The notes: generated by a model not told the origin, from the letters alone. A stretch of 64,000 nucleotides of DNA from Microcella sp. (GCF_019739195.1 NZ_JAHHDS010000002.1:124001-188000); one strand, 5' to 3'; positions 11,686-18,930 are shown, counted from the stretch's first letter. Translations and numbers: made by a program.

Positions 11686-11808
11686 GCACTGGGGTGACGT
11701 TCAGCGCGTGTTCAGTCAAACAGCATTCGGTGCAGAGGTCATGCCCGTTCGCATGGATTCTGGGCACTTCTCCAGACGGCCGTAACGTCGGCCGAGGCAA
11801 CCTCGATG

Positions 11809-12450
11809 CTAGAGACGGCCGGCGAGCACGGCCCGCAGGGCGCGCTCGGTCTCGGCGAGCAGTTCGGCATCGCCGCTCTCGCTGCGCGCGAAGGCACGAG
11901 CGGTCAGCGCGTCGATGAGTTCGACGGCAGTACCGATCGCCAGCCGCACGTCAGACGAGTCGTTCACGCCGTAGTGCGCGACGAGCGCGTCGCTGACGGC
12001 GGTCGCCAGCATGGCGTTGGCCGTCGCGTCGGTCGACGACGGGCGCAGATCGATGACGTCGCCCGCGCGCAACGAGCGGTAGCCCGGCTCAGTGCGGAAG
12101 AGGTCGACGGTGACGGCGTGCAACGCCAGCACAGCATCCGTCGCCGAGGCGTGACGACCGGCCGCGAGCTCGTCGGCGGTACGCACCATGAGCCGCTCGA
12201 CGTTGCGCGCCGCAAGGCTCTGCAGAACCGCGATGCGGTCGGGAAAGTAGCGGTAGACCGTGCCGATCGAAGCGCCTGCGCGCTCGGCAACCATCGCCGT
12301 GGTGAGGCGCTCGTAGCCGATCTCGTCGATCACGGAGGCCGCGGAGTCGAGCAGCGTGGCAAGCCGCGCTGTACTGCGAGCCTGAACAGGCTCGTTGCGA
12401 ATCGGAGCTGCAGACGAGAGCAGCGCTGCGCTGGAATCAATGGTAAGCAC
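11809..12450 (-). CDS. TetR family transcriptional regulator
   Basis: A 213-residue one-component repressor. The N-terminal helix-turn-helix (STARLATLLDSAASVIDEIG, then LTTAMVAERAGASIGTVYRYF, residues about 35-78) is a typical TetR DNA-binding domain; the C-terminal ligand domain carries no recognisable specificity. I chose the GTG at 12450 because AAAGGG lies 8 nt upstream; the open frame could extend to 12501. A -10-like TACAGT lies at 12480-12475. A perfect TetR-style palindrome at 12516-12529 between this gene and the divergent phosphatase implies autoregulation and control of that gene. The downstream osmoprotectant operon, 158 bp away on the same strand, may also be a target. Confidence 0.85.
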   Translation of the reverse strand: MLTIDSSAALLSSAAPIRNEPVQARSTARLATLLDSAASVIDEIGYERLTTAMVAERAGASIGTVYRYFPDRIAVLQSLAARNVERLMVRTADELAAGRHASATDAVLALHAVTVDLFRTEPGYRSLRAGDVIDLRPSSTDATANAMLATAVSDALVAHYGVNDSSDVRLAIGTAVELIDALTARAFARSESGDAELLAETERALRAVLAGRL

Positions 12451-12515
12451 GGTGTAACCCTTTCGACGTGCGCCACTGTACTCCTCAGATCTCGGTGACA
12501 TGAGGATTCGTGGGA

Positions 12516-12529
12516 AGAACGTTCGTTCT
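12516..12529. promoter_or_regulatory. TetR-type operator
   Basis: AGAACG-TT-CGTTCT is a perfect palindrome between the divergent TetR gene and the phosphatase gene. It overlaps or abuts the -35 regions of both predicted promoters, the expected place for a divergent TetR operator. Confidence 0.6.
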
Positions 12530-12551
12530 GCGATTCTGCAAGACTGAACAC

Positions 12552-13616
12552 GTGCCGGATGAGAGGGATACCCCCGAGACCGCGTCTCCGGCCAGGTGGG
12601 CCCTTCGCGCGGTCGCCCTCGAAGACCGCTTTCATCGCTTTCGTGCGCGGTGGGGTCGGCGCCGGGGGCTCGAGCCCGTCGTGATTCCCTACAGCGGCTA
12701 TGGGGGCGACGGCTGGATCAGGGTGCTCTGCCGCGTGCTGCTCGCCCGACCGTCGAAGACCGCCAAGACGCGCGCGACGATTCGGGGGTGGCGCAGTTTC
12801 GTCAGCATTCCCGTTGCCGACAGCACCGTCACCGTGCGCATCGGCGACCAGGAGTTCGAGGTCACCTCCGACCGCGGAGGTGTCGTCGACGTCGATCTCG
12901 CGGTCGACCTCGAGCCAGGGCTGCGCACGATCAGTCTGGAGGCGCCGGGCTCAGAACGGGTCGAGGCGCGCATCTACGTCGTGCGACCCGAAGCGCGACT
13001 GGGCGTCGTGTGCGATATCGATGACACCGTCATGGTCACCGCCCTGCCACGGCCGTTCTTGGCGGCGTGGAACACGTTCGTGCTCGACGAGCATGCTCGC
13101 CGACCGGTGCCGGGCATGGCGGTCATGCTCGAGAGACTGGTGCGTGAGAACCCCGGCTCGCCCGTGATTTACCTGTCAACGGGCGCGTGGAACGTGGCGC
13201 CGACCCTCGACCGGTTCATGAGCAGGCACCTGTACCCCGATGGCACGATGCTGCTGACCGACTGGGGGCCGACGCACGACCGTCTGTTCCGCAGCGGACG
13301 CGATCACAAGCGCACGAGCCTTGAGAGATTGGCACGAGAGTTTCCGGATGTTCGCTGGGTGCTCATCGGCGATGACGGGCAGCACGACGAAGAGCTCTAC
13401 CGCGACTTCAGCGAGGCGTTTCCGCAGAACGTGGCGGCGATCGCCATCCGCCAGCTGTCGACTCCCGAAGCCGTGCTCGCGGGCGGGCGCAGCCGAGGAG
13501 ACGATTCACCGCTGGACGGAGGAGACGGACCGCCGTGGGTGTGGGCGCCCGACGGGGCCGGGCTCGCCGAGCAGCTCGCGACCCTGGGACTCATCGCCGC
13601 CGACGATCCTTCCTGA
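12552..13616 (+). CDS. App1-like phosphatidate phosphatase domain protein (DUF2183)
   Basis: A 354-residue protein with a C-terminal HAD-like DUF2183/App1 domain, named for the yeast actin-patch phosphatidate phosphatase. The catalytic DxDxT motif is seen as CDIDDTVMVT near residue 155, followed by the conserved PVIYLSTGAWNVAPTLDRFM, HKRTSLERLAREFPDVRW and LIGDDGQHDEELYRDF. The N-terminal half forms a beta-rich region. The GTG at 12552 is preceded six nucleotides upstream by AAGACT (12540-12545) and lacks a Shine-Dalgarno, so it is probably leaderless; an earlier in-frame start at 12510 would overlap the TetR operator. Divergent from, and probably repressed by, the TetR protein. Physiological substrate unknown. 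Confidence 0.82.
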   Translation: MPDERDTPETASPARWALRAVALEDRFHRFRARWGRRRGLEPVVIPYSGYGGDGWIRVLCRVLLARPSKTAKTRATIRGWRSFVSIPVADSTVTVRIGDQEFEVTSDRGGVVDVDLAVDLEPGLRTISLEAPGSERVEARIYVVRPEARLGVVCDIDDTVMVTALPRPFLAAWNTFVLDEHARRPVPGMAVMLERLVRENPGSPVIYLSTGAWNVAPTLDRFMSRHLYPDGTMLLTDWGPTHDRLFRSGRDHKRTSLERLAREFPDVRWVLIGDDGQHDEELYRDFSEAFPQNVAAIAIRQLSTPEAVLAGGRSRGDDSPLDGGDGPPWVWAPDGAGLAEQLATLGLIAADDPS

Positions 13617-13630
13617 TCCAAACGAGACAA

Positions 13631-13646
13631 TCGAACATGTGTTCGA
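13631..13646. promoter_or_regulatory. LexA (SOS) box
   Basis: TCGAACATGTGTTCGA is a perfect palindrome matching the actinobacterial LexA operator TCGAAC-N4-GTTCGA. It lies 15 bp after the phosphatase stop and 42 bp before the GTG of the next gene, so it should control that gene. Confidence 0.8.
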
Positions 13647-13688
13647 TACGATGGTGCCGTTCGGTCAACCGGTTCTCGGGAGGTGCGC

Positions 13689-14129
13689 GTGCCGCGTCGC
13701 CTGTCGCGCAGACCGGGGCCGGAGCATCCGGTGCTCTTCACCGACGCCAGCGACATTCCGGTGCGGATCGAGCCGACGCGGCCGCGCGCGGCCGCGCGCA
13801 TGGCTGAGTACCGTTTGCTGCTCGCCGCCGCCGAGGCCACCGACCTCGCTTCGATCACCGACCGCTCGATCGGGCGGTCGGTCACGATCGCCGGCGAGCG
13901 GCGCCCGCGAGACACCCTGACGACGGCCGAGCTGCTGCTCGACGACGGCACCGCGGTCGTCGGGCTCACCACGAGTGCCGACGCACCGCGCTCGATGCGC
14001 GAGTCGCTGTCAGCGCGCTTCCTGCTCGTCACCGGCACGGTGCGCGAGCGCGAGGGCGAGTTGCAGGTGCAGGTAGAGCAAGCTGGAGACCTGCGCACCA
14101 TCGCCCGAGAGTGGCCGCCTCGCCGGTGA
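13689..14129 (+). CDS. small OB-fold-like protein under a SOS box
   Basis: A 146-residue protein that I do not recognise with certainty. The C-terminal half has a pattern of alternating strands (GRSVTIAGERRPRDTLTTAE, then LLLDDGTAVVGLT, then FLLVTGTVREREGELQVQ) resembling the OB-fold nucleic-acid-binding domain at the C-terminus of DnaE-type polymerases and RecG. No polymerase or nuclease domain is attached. GGGAGG is 5 nt upstream of the chosen GTG at 13689 (an in-frame GTG at 13683 is alternative). A perfect LexA box 42 bp upstream predicts DNA-damage induction. It could be a free-standing single-strand-binding accessory protein or a remnant of an error-prone polymerase gene; inference only. 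Confidence 0.65.
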   Translation: MPRRLSRRPGPEHPVLFTDASDIPVRIEPTRPRAAARMAEYRLLLAAAEATDLASITDRSIGRSVTIAGERRPRDTLTTAELLLDDGTAVVGLTTSADAPRSMRESLSARFLLVTGTVREREGELQVQVEQAGDLRTIAREWPPRR

Positions 14130-14140
14130 GAGTGTTCTCA
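14127..14140. promoter_or_regulatory. candidate response-regulator site upstream of the two-component operon
   Basis: TGAGA-GTGT-TCTCA begins at the stop codon of the upstream gene and ends 41 bp before the kinase start; relative to the predicted transcription start at 14181 it covers about -54 to -41. The same 14-mer recurs at 16825-16838, and a close relative with the same flanks (CGG on the left, TCTGC on the right) at 17368-17381. Confidence 0.5.
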
Positions 14141-14180
14141 TCTGCCCGACCTGCGCGCATCGCACGACGATAATGAGGCC

Positions 14181-15707
14181 ATGGCCAGTGCTGCGCTCCC
14201 CCGCGTCTCGGTGCGGTCGCGCATTCTCGCCGTGATTCTCATCGTCACGAGCCTCGGCATGGCTGTCTCGGGTTTCGCCGCGTACATCGTGCAGCGCGAC
14301 CGCGTGCTGAGCACGATCGACGACGAGCTGCTCGCCACCGTCGAGGCCGCACGCGGCATCGTGACCGGTGAGTCTTCCGCGCAGGGCGGCAGCACGGCGA
14401 CGGTGCCCGAGAGCACCGCGACGACCTTCGCCACCGTCGACGAGGCTCTGAGCGCTGTCATGTCGCGCCTCGTGCCGGGCCGGCATGAGAGCAGCGTGGC
14501 GATCATCGATGGCGCCGCGCGCTTCATTCCCGGTACGGCGATCGCTTTCCACCTGGAAGACGACCCGGCGTTCATCGAGCGCGTCTGGAACGAAGCGAGC
14601 TCCGGAAGCGTCACTCTCGGCACGGCGGTCACGACCGTCGGCACCCTGCGGTACGTGTCTGTGCCGGTCGAGATCGCGGGAAGCGAGCAGTCGGGGGCGT
14701 ATGTCACGGCGGTGGATGCTCAACGCGCCGTCGACGAAGTCGCAGGTGCCTTTCTCACCTACGCGGGGCTCGCCCTGCTCTCGCTCGCGGCGATCGGTGT
14801 CGTCGGCTGGTTCGTCGCGGGTCGGCTGCTCGCGCCTCTGCGCACGCTCGCCGAGACTGCCTCGCGCATCACGGCGGAAGATCTGTCGGAGCGCATCCCC
14901 GTCAACGGCAACGACGACGTCTCGGCGCTCACCGAGACAGTCAACGCGATGCTCGACCGCATCGACGAGGCTCTCACCAGCCAGCGTCAACTGCTCGATG
15001 ACGTGCGTCACGAGCTCAAGACGCCGATCACGATCGTGCGCGGGCACCTCGAACTGCTCGACGCGTCCAAGCCCGCCGATGTGCTGGCAGCCCGCGAGAT
15101 CGCCATCGACGAGCTCGACCGCATGGCGGGCCTCGTCGACGACATCGATGCCCTGGCTCGTGCCGAGCATCTGGCCGCTCTCGCGGAGCCGACCGACGTC
15201 GCCGACTTCACGGCGCTCGTCTTCAGCAAGATGCAGGCGATTCCCGACCGGCGCTGGCAGCTCGAGGCGTCCGCCGATGTCGTGGCTCCGCTCTCGCCTG
15301 CCCGCATCACTCAAGGCTGGCTGCAGCTCGCCGACAATGCCGCGAAGTACTCGGCAGTCGACTCGCTGATCCGCGTCGGGAGCACGGCCTACGCGGGCTC
15401 GGTCGAGTTCTGGGTCGCCGATGAGGGTCCGGGCATTCCCGAAGGAGCCGAGCGCCGCATCTTCGAGCGATTCGGCCGCGCAGACACGGGCCGCGGCATC
15501 GGAGGGTCGGGGCTCGGCCTGCCCATCGTGGCAGCGATCGCCCGCGCTCACGGCGGCTACGTGAGCCTCGAGACCTCGCCCGATGGCTCTCGATTCGGCA
15601 TCGTGATTCCGACCGTCGACGCAGGCGCCGCGCCCCCGCCGCCGGCGGAGGGCTTCGCCGAACCCTCAGAATCCGCGCCGACCGCGGCAGCAGGGAGAGG
15701 TTCGTGA
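14181..15707 (+). CDS. sensor histidine kinase
   Basis: Membrane sensor kinase of 508 residues. A first helix at about 16-37, an extracellular sensor loop of about 150 residues with no recognised domain, and a second helix at about 190-214 are followed by HAMP (215-268), the HisKA dimerisation helix with phospho-acceptor His277 in DDVRHELKTPITI, and an ATPase domain with N-box DNAAKYSA, G1 DEGPGIPEG and G2 GGSGLGLPIV. The ATG at 14181 follows GATAAT (14169-14174) by six bases, suggesting leaderless expression. The response regulator gene overlaps its stop (GTGA). Kinase-first order is less common than regulator-first. Signal unknown. Confidence 0.92.
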   Translation: MASAALPRVSVRSRILAVILIVTSLGMAVSGFAAYIVQRDRVLSTIDDELLATVEAARGIVTGESSAQGGSTATVPESTATTFATVDEALSAVMSRLVPGRHESSVAIIDGAARFIPGTAIAFHLEDDPAFIERVWNEASSGSVTLGTAVTTVGTLRYVSVPVEIAGSEQSGAYVTAVDAQRAVDEVAGAFLTYAGLALLSLAAIGVVGWFVAGRLLAPLRTLAETASRITAEDLSERIPVNGNDDVSALTETVNAMLDRIDEALTSQRQLLDDVRHELKTPITIVRGHLELLDASKPADVLAAREIAIDELDRMAGLVDDIDALARAEHLAALAEPTDVADFTALVFSKMQAIPDRRWQLEASADVVAPLSPARITQGWLQLADNAAKYSAVDSLIRVGSTAYAGSVEFWVADEGPGIPEGAERRIFERFGRADTGRGIGGSGLGLPIVAAIARAHGGYVSLETSPDGSRFGIVIPTVDAGAAPPPPAEGFAEPSESAPTAAAGRGS

Positions 15708-16366
15708 CCAGCATTCTGATCGTCGAAGACGAGAGGCGCATCTCGTCGTTCATCGAAAAAGGCCTCTCGGCAGCGGGCTACTCGCCGACCGTCGTCGACG
15801 ACGGGCTCGCCGCGCTCGACTACGTGGCCACAGGCTCGTTCGAGCTCGTGCTTCTCGACGTGGGCCTGCCCGGTATCGACGGATTCGAGGTGCTCACGCG
15901 CCTGCGCGCCCGCGGGGAGACGATGCCGATCATCATGCTCACCGCCCGCACCAGCGTCGACGACACCGTGACGGGTCTCGACGGCGGCGCCAACGACTAC
16001 CTGCCGAAGCCCTTTAAGTTCGACGAGCTCATGGCGCGCATCCGTCTTCGGTTGCGAGAGTCTGGCCAGCAGTCGGTCGCCGAGACAGTGCTTCGGCACG
16101 GTGACATCGCCCTCGACCTCACCACCCGGCGCGTGACAGTCGGCAGTCTGACCAATGATCTCTCGGCGCGCGAGTTCGCGCTCGCCGAGCAGTTCGTGCG
16201 GCACCCCGAACAGGTGCTCTCACGTGAGCAGCTGCTCAGCCGCGTCTGGGGTTTCGACTTCGACCCCGGCTCGAACGTCGTCGACGTGTACGTGCGCTAT
16301 CTGAGAGGCAAGATCGGGGCCGACCGCATCGAGACGGTGCGCGGCATGGGCTACCGCCTGATCTGA
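15704..16366 (+). CDS. OmpR/PhoB family response regulator
   Basis: A 220-residue regulator with an N-terminal receiver domain (acidic pair Glu8/Asp9, phospho-acceptor Asp52 in LVLLDVGLPGIDG, Lys near 104 in YLPKPFKFDEL) and a C-terminal winged helix (about 125-220) ending with the typical VVDVYVRYLRGKIG and VRGMGYRLI. It should be phosphorylated by the kinase encoded immediately upstream and bind direct or inverted repeats. Candidate sites lie upstream of its own operon and of the two convergently encoded secreted repeat proteins. Confidence 0.93.
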   Translation: MTSILIVEDERRISSFIEKGLSAAGYSPTVVDDGLAALDYVATGSFELVLLDVGLPGIDGFEVLTRLRARGETMPIIMLTARTSVDDTVTGLDGGANDYLPKPFKFDELMARIRLRLRESGQQSVAETVLRHGDIALDLTTRRVTVGSLTNDLSAREFALAEQFVRHPEQVLSREQLLSRVWGFDFDPGSNVVDVYVRYLRGKIGADRIETVRGMGYRLI

Positions 16367-16406
16367 CGGGCGGCGCGCCTTACCGCCGCTGCCGGGTCTG
16401 CGTCAG
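16363..16406. terminator. nested inverted repeat between convergent genes
   Basis: An outer stem CTGACG/CGTCAG encloses an inner stem GGCGG/CCGCC, spanning both stop codons of the convergent response-regulator and secreted-protein genes. A bidirectional terminator is likely, although no T-tract follows. Confidence 0.4.
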
Positions 16407-16762
16407 TCTGCCGAATCGACGCTTGCCGGCGACGCGGGCGACACACTGTCGGGGGCGACGGGTCGCGGCGCTGGCGCGGGTGCCTGCTGCACGGGCGCGG
16501 CCGGCTCGGCGGTCGGGGCAACCGTGCTCGACACGGCCGGGGTCGACGACGGTACGGGGAAGGTCACGTCGCCCGTGCCCGCTGAGCCCTTGACGTCGCT
16601 GAGCGAGTCGCCGGGCACCGTGGAGATCGGCGGCACCTGCGCCTGGGTGGTGGAGTCGACGAGCGGCAGCGCGTTGGCGACCCCGACGGCGCCCGCGGCC
16701 ACGATGCCCAGCCCGAGTGCCGAGGCGGCCGAGATCGAGATCCAGCGAGGTGCGGGGGGCAT
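16403..16762 (-). CDS. secreted Pro/Ala-rich protein, paralogue A
   Basis: A 119-residue protein of unknown function. The N-terminus has a hydrophobic signal segment (ISISAASALGLGIVAAGAVG, then VANALP, a likely cleavage site) and the rest is Pro-, Ala-, Ser- and Val-rich, ending in SPASPASVDSAD. It is a paralogue of the gene at 16864-17283: both share the signal peptide pattern, a following (L/M)PL.(D/E).T segment and the C-terminal SVDS(A/V)D. The ATG at 16762 has GAAAGGA 6 nt upstream. An inverted repeat at 16825-16838 matches the site before the adjacent two-component operon, suggesting regulation by it. Confidence 0.65.
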   Translation of the reverse strand: MPPAPRWISISAASALGLGIVAAGAVGVANALPLVDSTTQAQVPPISTVPGDSLSDVKGSAGTGDVTFPVPSSTPAVSSTVAPTAEPAAPVQQAPAPAPRPVAPDSVSPASPASVDSAD

Positions 16763-16808
16763 GGTGTTCCTTTCGTGTCGATTCCAGTGTGGCGTGCGGC
16801 GATGAGAA

Positions 16809-16854
16809 CGGCGATGGCCTTCGATGAGAGTGTTCTCATCGAAGGCCATTGCCG
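16809..16854. repeat. 21-bp inverted repeat containing a TGAGA-N4-TCTCA site
   Basis: Arms at 16814-16829 and 16834-16849 are perfectly complementary over 16 bp around a GTGT loop, and pairing extends to 16809/16854 with one G-T. The centre (16825-16838) is identical to the 14-mer before the kinase gene. A further half-site GATGAGAAC lies at 16801-16809, about 21 bp from the first. The element separates the two secreted-protein genes, so it can act as terminator of one and as operator of the other. Confidence 0.6.
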
Positions 16855-16863
16855 CGACTGCAG

Positions 16864-17283
16864 TCAGTCGACCGAGTCGACGCTCGCAGGGCTGTCAACC
16901 GAGGCCGGCGAAGCCGGCGAGGCGGGGCTGTCGACCGAGGCGGGCGACACCGGGCTGTCGACCGACACAGGGCTCGCCGGGCTGTCGGCTGAGGCGGGCG
17001 ACACCGGGCTGTCGACTGAGGCGGGCGACGTCGGCGTGTTGGTCGAGGTGGGGCTCGAGGGCGAGTCGCTCGACGTGGGCGAGACGATGCTGTCGCTCGT
17101 CACGCTAAAGCCGACGTCAGCCGAGCCGTTGCCCGGCTGCAGCGAGTCGATGCCGGGAACACTGAGCCCCGTCGTGTTCTCCATGAGCGGCATCGCGTTC
17201 GCGACGGTGGCGGCACCGCTCGCGAGCACGCCGATGCTGAGTGCCGAGGCCGCCCCGATGGCGATCCAGTTCTTGTTGTCCAT
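16864..17283 (-). CDS. secreted Ser/Pro-repeat protein, paralogue B
   Basis: A 139-residue secreted protein without a recognised domain. A signal peptide (IAIGAASALSIGVLASGAAT, VANAMP) is followed by about 40 residues of non-repetitive sequence and then a low-complexity tail made of variants of SPASVDSPVSPASADSPASP, ending SPASVDSVD. At DNA level the tail shows repeated GGGCTGTCGAC-type blocks between about 16900 and 17040, so unit number may vary between strains. The ATG at 17283 has GGGAGGA upstream. It is the tandem paralogue of the 16403-16762 gene. A surface or cell-wall role is plausible but not shown. Confidence 0.65.
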   Translation of the reverse strand: MDNKNWIAIGAASALSIGVLASGAATVANAMPLMENTTGLSVPGIDSLQPGNGSADVGFSVTSDSIVSPTSSDSPSSPTSTNTPTSPASVDSPVSPASADSPASPVSVDSPVSPASVDSPASPASPASVDSPASVDSVD

Positions 17284-17350
17284 GATGTCCTCCCTCTCGC
17301 GCGCCGAGCGGCCCGCGTCGATGGAGCAACTCTCTCCAGCGCGAATGAGA

Positions 17351-18622
17351 TCACCAGGAGGAGCCGGTGAGAGGCCTCTCATCTGCATTGACCACCCGAT
17401 GCGCTCGCTCGATGAGTTCGGTCGCCCCCGCCGTGCCCGCCGCCGATCGCGAGAGCGCGTGCCCGAGAAGCTGCGTGGCGGCGATCGCGTGCGCCCGATC
17501 GACGAACCCCGCTTCAGACGCGCCGAACCAGCGGCGTCGCCAGCCGTCGGCGAGCACCGAGCATCGGCGAGCCCGCACCGTGGCACGACTACCGCCGTCA
17601 TGCACCACGGTCGCGATGAGGTGTGCGTAGAGCGCGGCCGCGTCGTCTGCCGGGTCTCCCCAGCCCGAGGTGTCGATGTCGAGAAGACCGGTGACGGTCG
17701 ATGGCGCGGCCGGATCCGCGAGCAGTTGTGCGAGGTGCAGGTCACCGTGCACCGTGCGAGACGGCGGAGGTGCCCCGCCCGCGCGGAATCGCCGCGAGAT
17801 CGTGCGTGCCGTGCGCTCGATGAGACCGTCGTGCTCGGGCAGCTGCTCGATCAAGCGCTCTTCGTACCAGTCGATACGACGCACGAGCGACGCGCGAGCG
17901 GCAGCCGTCGAGGGCACCGTCGCGATGGCCGACACGATGCGCTCGAGCTCGTCGAGCAGCGCTGCCGGATGCTGAATGCGATCGAGCAGCGATATGACCT
18001 CCGCACCGTGCAGAGCCTCTAGCGCCACCAGGCCTTCTTCGCTCCAGCCGAGCACCGCCGGCACCGGAATCGATGCCTCTCTCCACAGCGTGTGCTTGGC
18101 CTGCAGCGGCTCGGCGGCGGGCGGGCGCACAACCTTCAAGAAGTACGCGGTCTCGGTGGTGTCGACGCGCACGACCGCCCGCTTGCCGGGCCGGTACGCC
18201 GCGAGGCTCACTCTCAGACCGTCGACCGGCAGCCCGAGTCGAGCGAGCACGACGCCAGCCGCCTCGGCATAGACCGCTGTGCGCAGAGCGGGTAGCGCCG
18301 GGTCTGCCGGGTAGACCCAGACATCGACCTTCTCACCCGTCGCCGGATTGCGCAGAGTCAGCACTCCGGGTCGTGTCGCCTCGGGGGGCGAGGTCTCGAC
18401 GAACACCGTGTGGTCGGTGAGTTCGCCCGCGCCGGCGCGCAAGGTCACGCGATATCCGTGCGTGAAGCCGTTTCCGGTTGGCTCGACCTGCAGAGCGTGC
18501 GCCTCGACGAGTACCGACTCGAGTGAGGCCGCCACGGCGTCAAGCACGTCACGATGCCGCAGTGGTTCCCCCGATGCACTCACTTGGCCATTCTGCCGTG
18601 TTGTCACGGTCGCGTGCGGCAC
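17351..18622 (-). CDS. aminoglycoside phosphotransferase/maltokinase-like kinase
   Basis: A 423-residue protein with a C-terminal APH-type kinase fold. The catalytic loop is TVHGDLHLAQLL and the metal-binding segment is GLLDIDTSGWGDPADD; the N-terminal lobe contains a lysine-bearing strand (TAYFLKVVRP). The fold occurs in antibiotic phosphotransferases, maltokinase, homoserine kinase type II and choline kinase, so the small-molecule substrate cannot be named; it lacks a neighbouring trehalose synthase that would support maltokinase. Annotated start is a GTG at 18622; a GTG about 40 bp downstream is possible. Confidence 0.7.
   Translation of the reverse strand: MPHATVTTRQNGQVSASGEPLRHRDVLDAVAASLESVLVEAHALQVEPTGNGFTHGYRVTLRAGAGELTDHTVFVETSPPEATRPGVLTLRNPATGEKVDVWVYPADPALPALRTAVYAEAAGVVLARLGLPVDGLRVSLAAYRPGKRAVVRVDTTETAYFLKVVRPPAAEPLQAKHTLWREASIPVPAVLGWSEEGLVALEALHGAEVISLLDRIQHPAALLDELERIVSAIATVPSTAAARASLVRRIDWYEERLIEQLPEHDGLIERTARTISRRFRAGGAPPPSRTVHGDLHLAQLLADPAAPSTVTGLLDIDTSGWGDPADDAAALYAHLIATVVHDGGSRATVRARRCSVLADGWRRRWFGASEAGFVDRAHAIAATQLLGHALSRSAAGTAGATELIERAHRVVNADERPLTGSSW
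17368..17381. promoter_or_regulatory. candidate response-regulator site upstream of secreted paralogue B
   Basis: TGAGA-GGCC-TCTCA lies 85 bp before the start of secreted paralogue B and inside the last codons of the kinase gene. Flanks CGG and TCTGC are identical to those of the site before the two-component operon, and an extra half-site ATGAGA is at 17345-17350. Confidence 0.4.
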
Positions 18623-18721
18623 CTGCCCGAACGAGAGTACGATTCACAGTGCACCGTACCCGACGGTGCCGGATCAGCTCTCCCGAAAGACTGAATCCGC
18701 GCTCTTCCCTGGAGCACCCAC

Positions 18722-18886
18722 ATGAGCCGCGCCCAGCTGCTGCGCATCGCCGCAGCGACCCTCGTCGCGGTCGTTCTGCTGGTGCTCGCTTCAGTGGCGA
18801 TCGTGGGCGGGCCAGAGCGCGCACGGCCTCCACTCGGCGACGTGCGCATCGAGAAGATCCTCGACTTCCAGCTTCCTGAGGTCTAG
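18722..18886 (+). CDS. small single-span membrane protein
   Basis: A 54-residue open frame starting MSRAQLLRIAAATLVAVVLL, with one membrane helix (about residues 6-28) and a short charged tail ending in DVRIEKILDFQLPEV. GGAG lies 8 nt upstream of the ATG, and TACGAT (18638-18643) could be its -10. It is divergent from the kinase gene. No family recognised; coding potential rests on the SD, hydrophobic pattern and third-position GC. Confidence 0.5.
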   Translation: MSRAQLLRIAAATLVAVVLLVLASVAIVGGPERARPPLGDVRIEKILDFQLPEV

Positions 18887-18915
18887 CCTCGCCTGCGCAG
18901 CCCTGCCGTACGACA

Positions 18916-18930
18916 CCCCCGGTTCGGGGG
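18916..18930 (+). terminator. possible terminator hairpin
   Basis: CCCCC-GGTTC-GGGGG, 29 bp after the stop of the small membrane protein gene. Short and without a T-tract. Confidence 0.3.

Noticed and set aside
14181-16366. Assignment of the two-component system to a named pair such as PhoPR or CseBC
   Set aside because: The sensor loop has no recognisable domain and regulator sequence alone is insufficient to name an orthologue.
17351-18622. An aminoglycoside resistance gene
   Set aside because: Only the general kinase fold is shared; the protein is too long and divergent for known resistance enzymes, and no resistance context is present.
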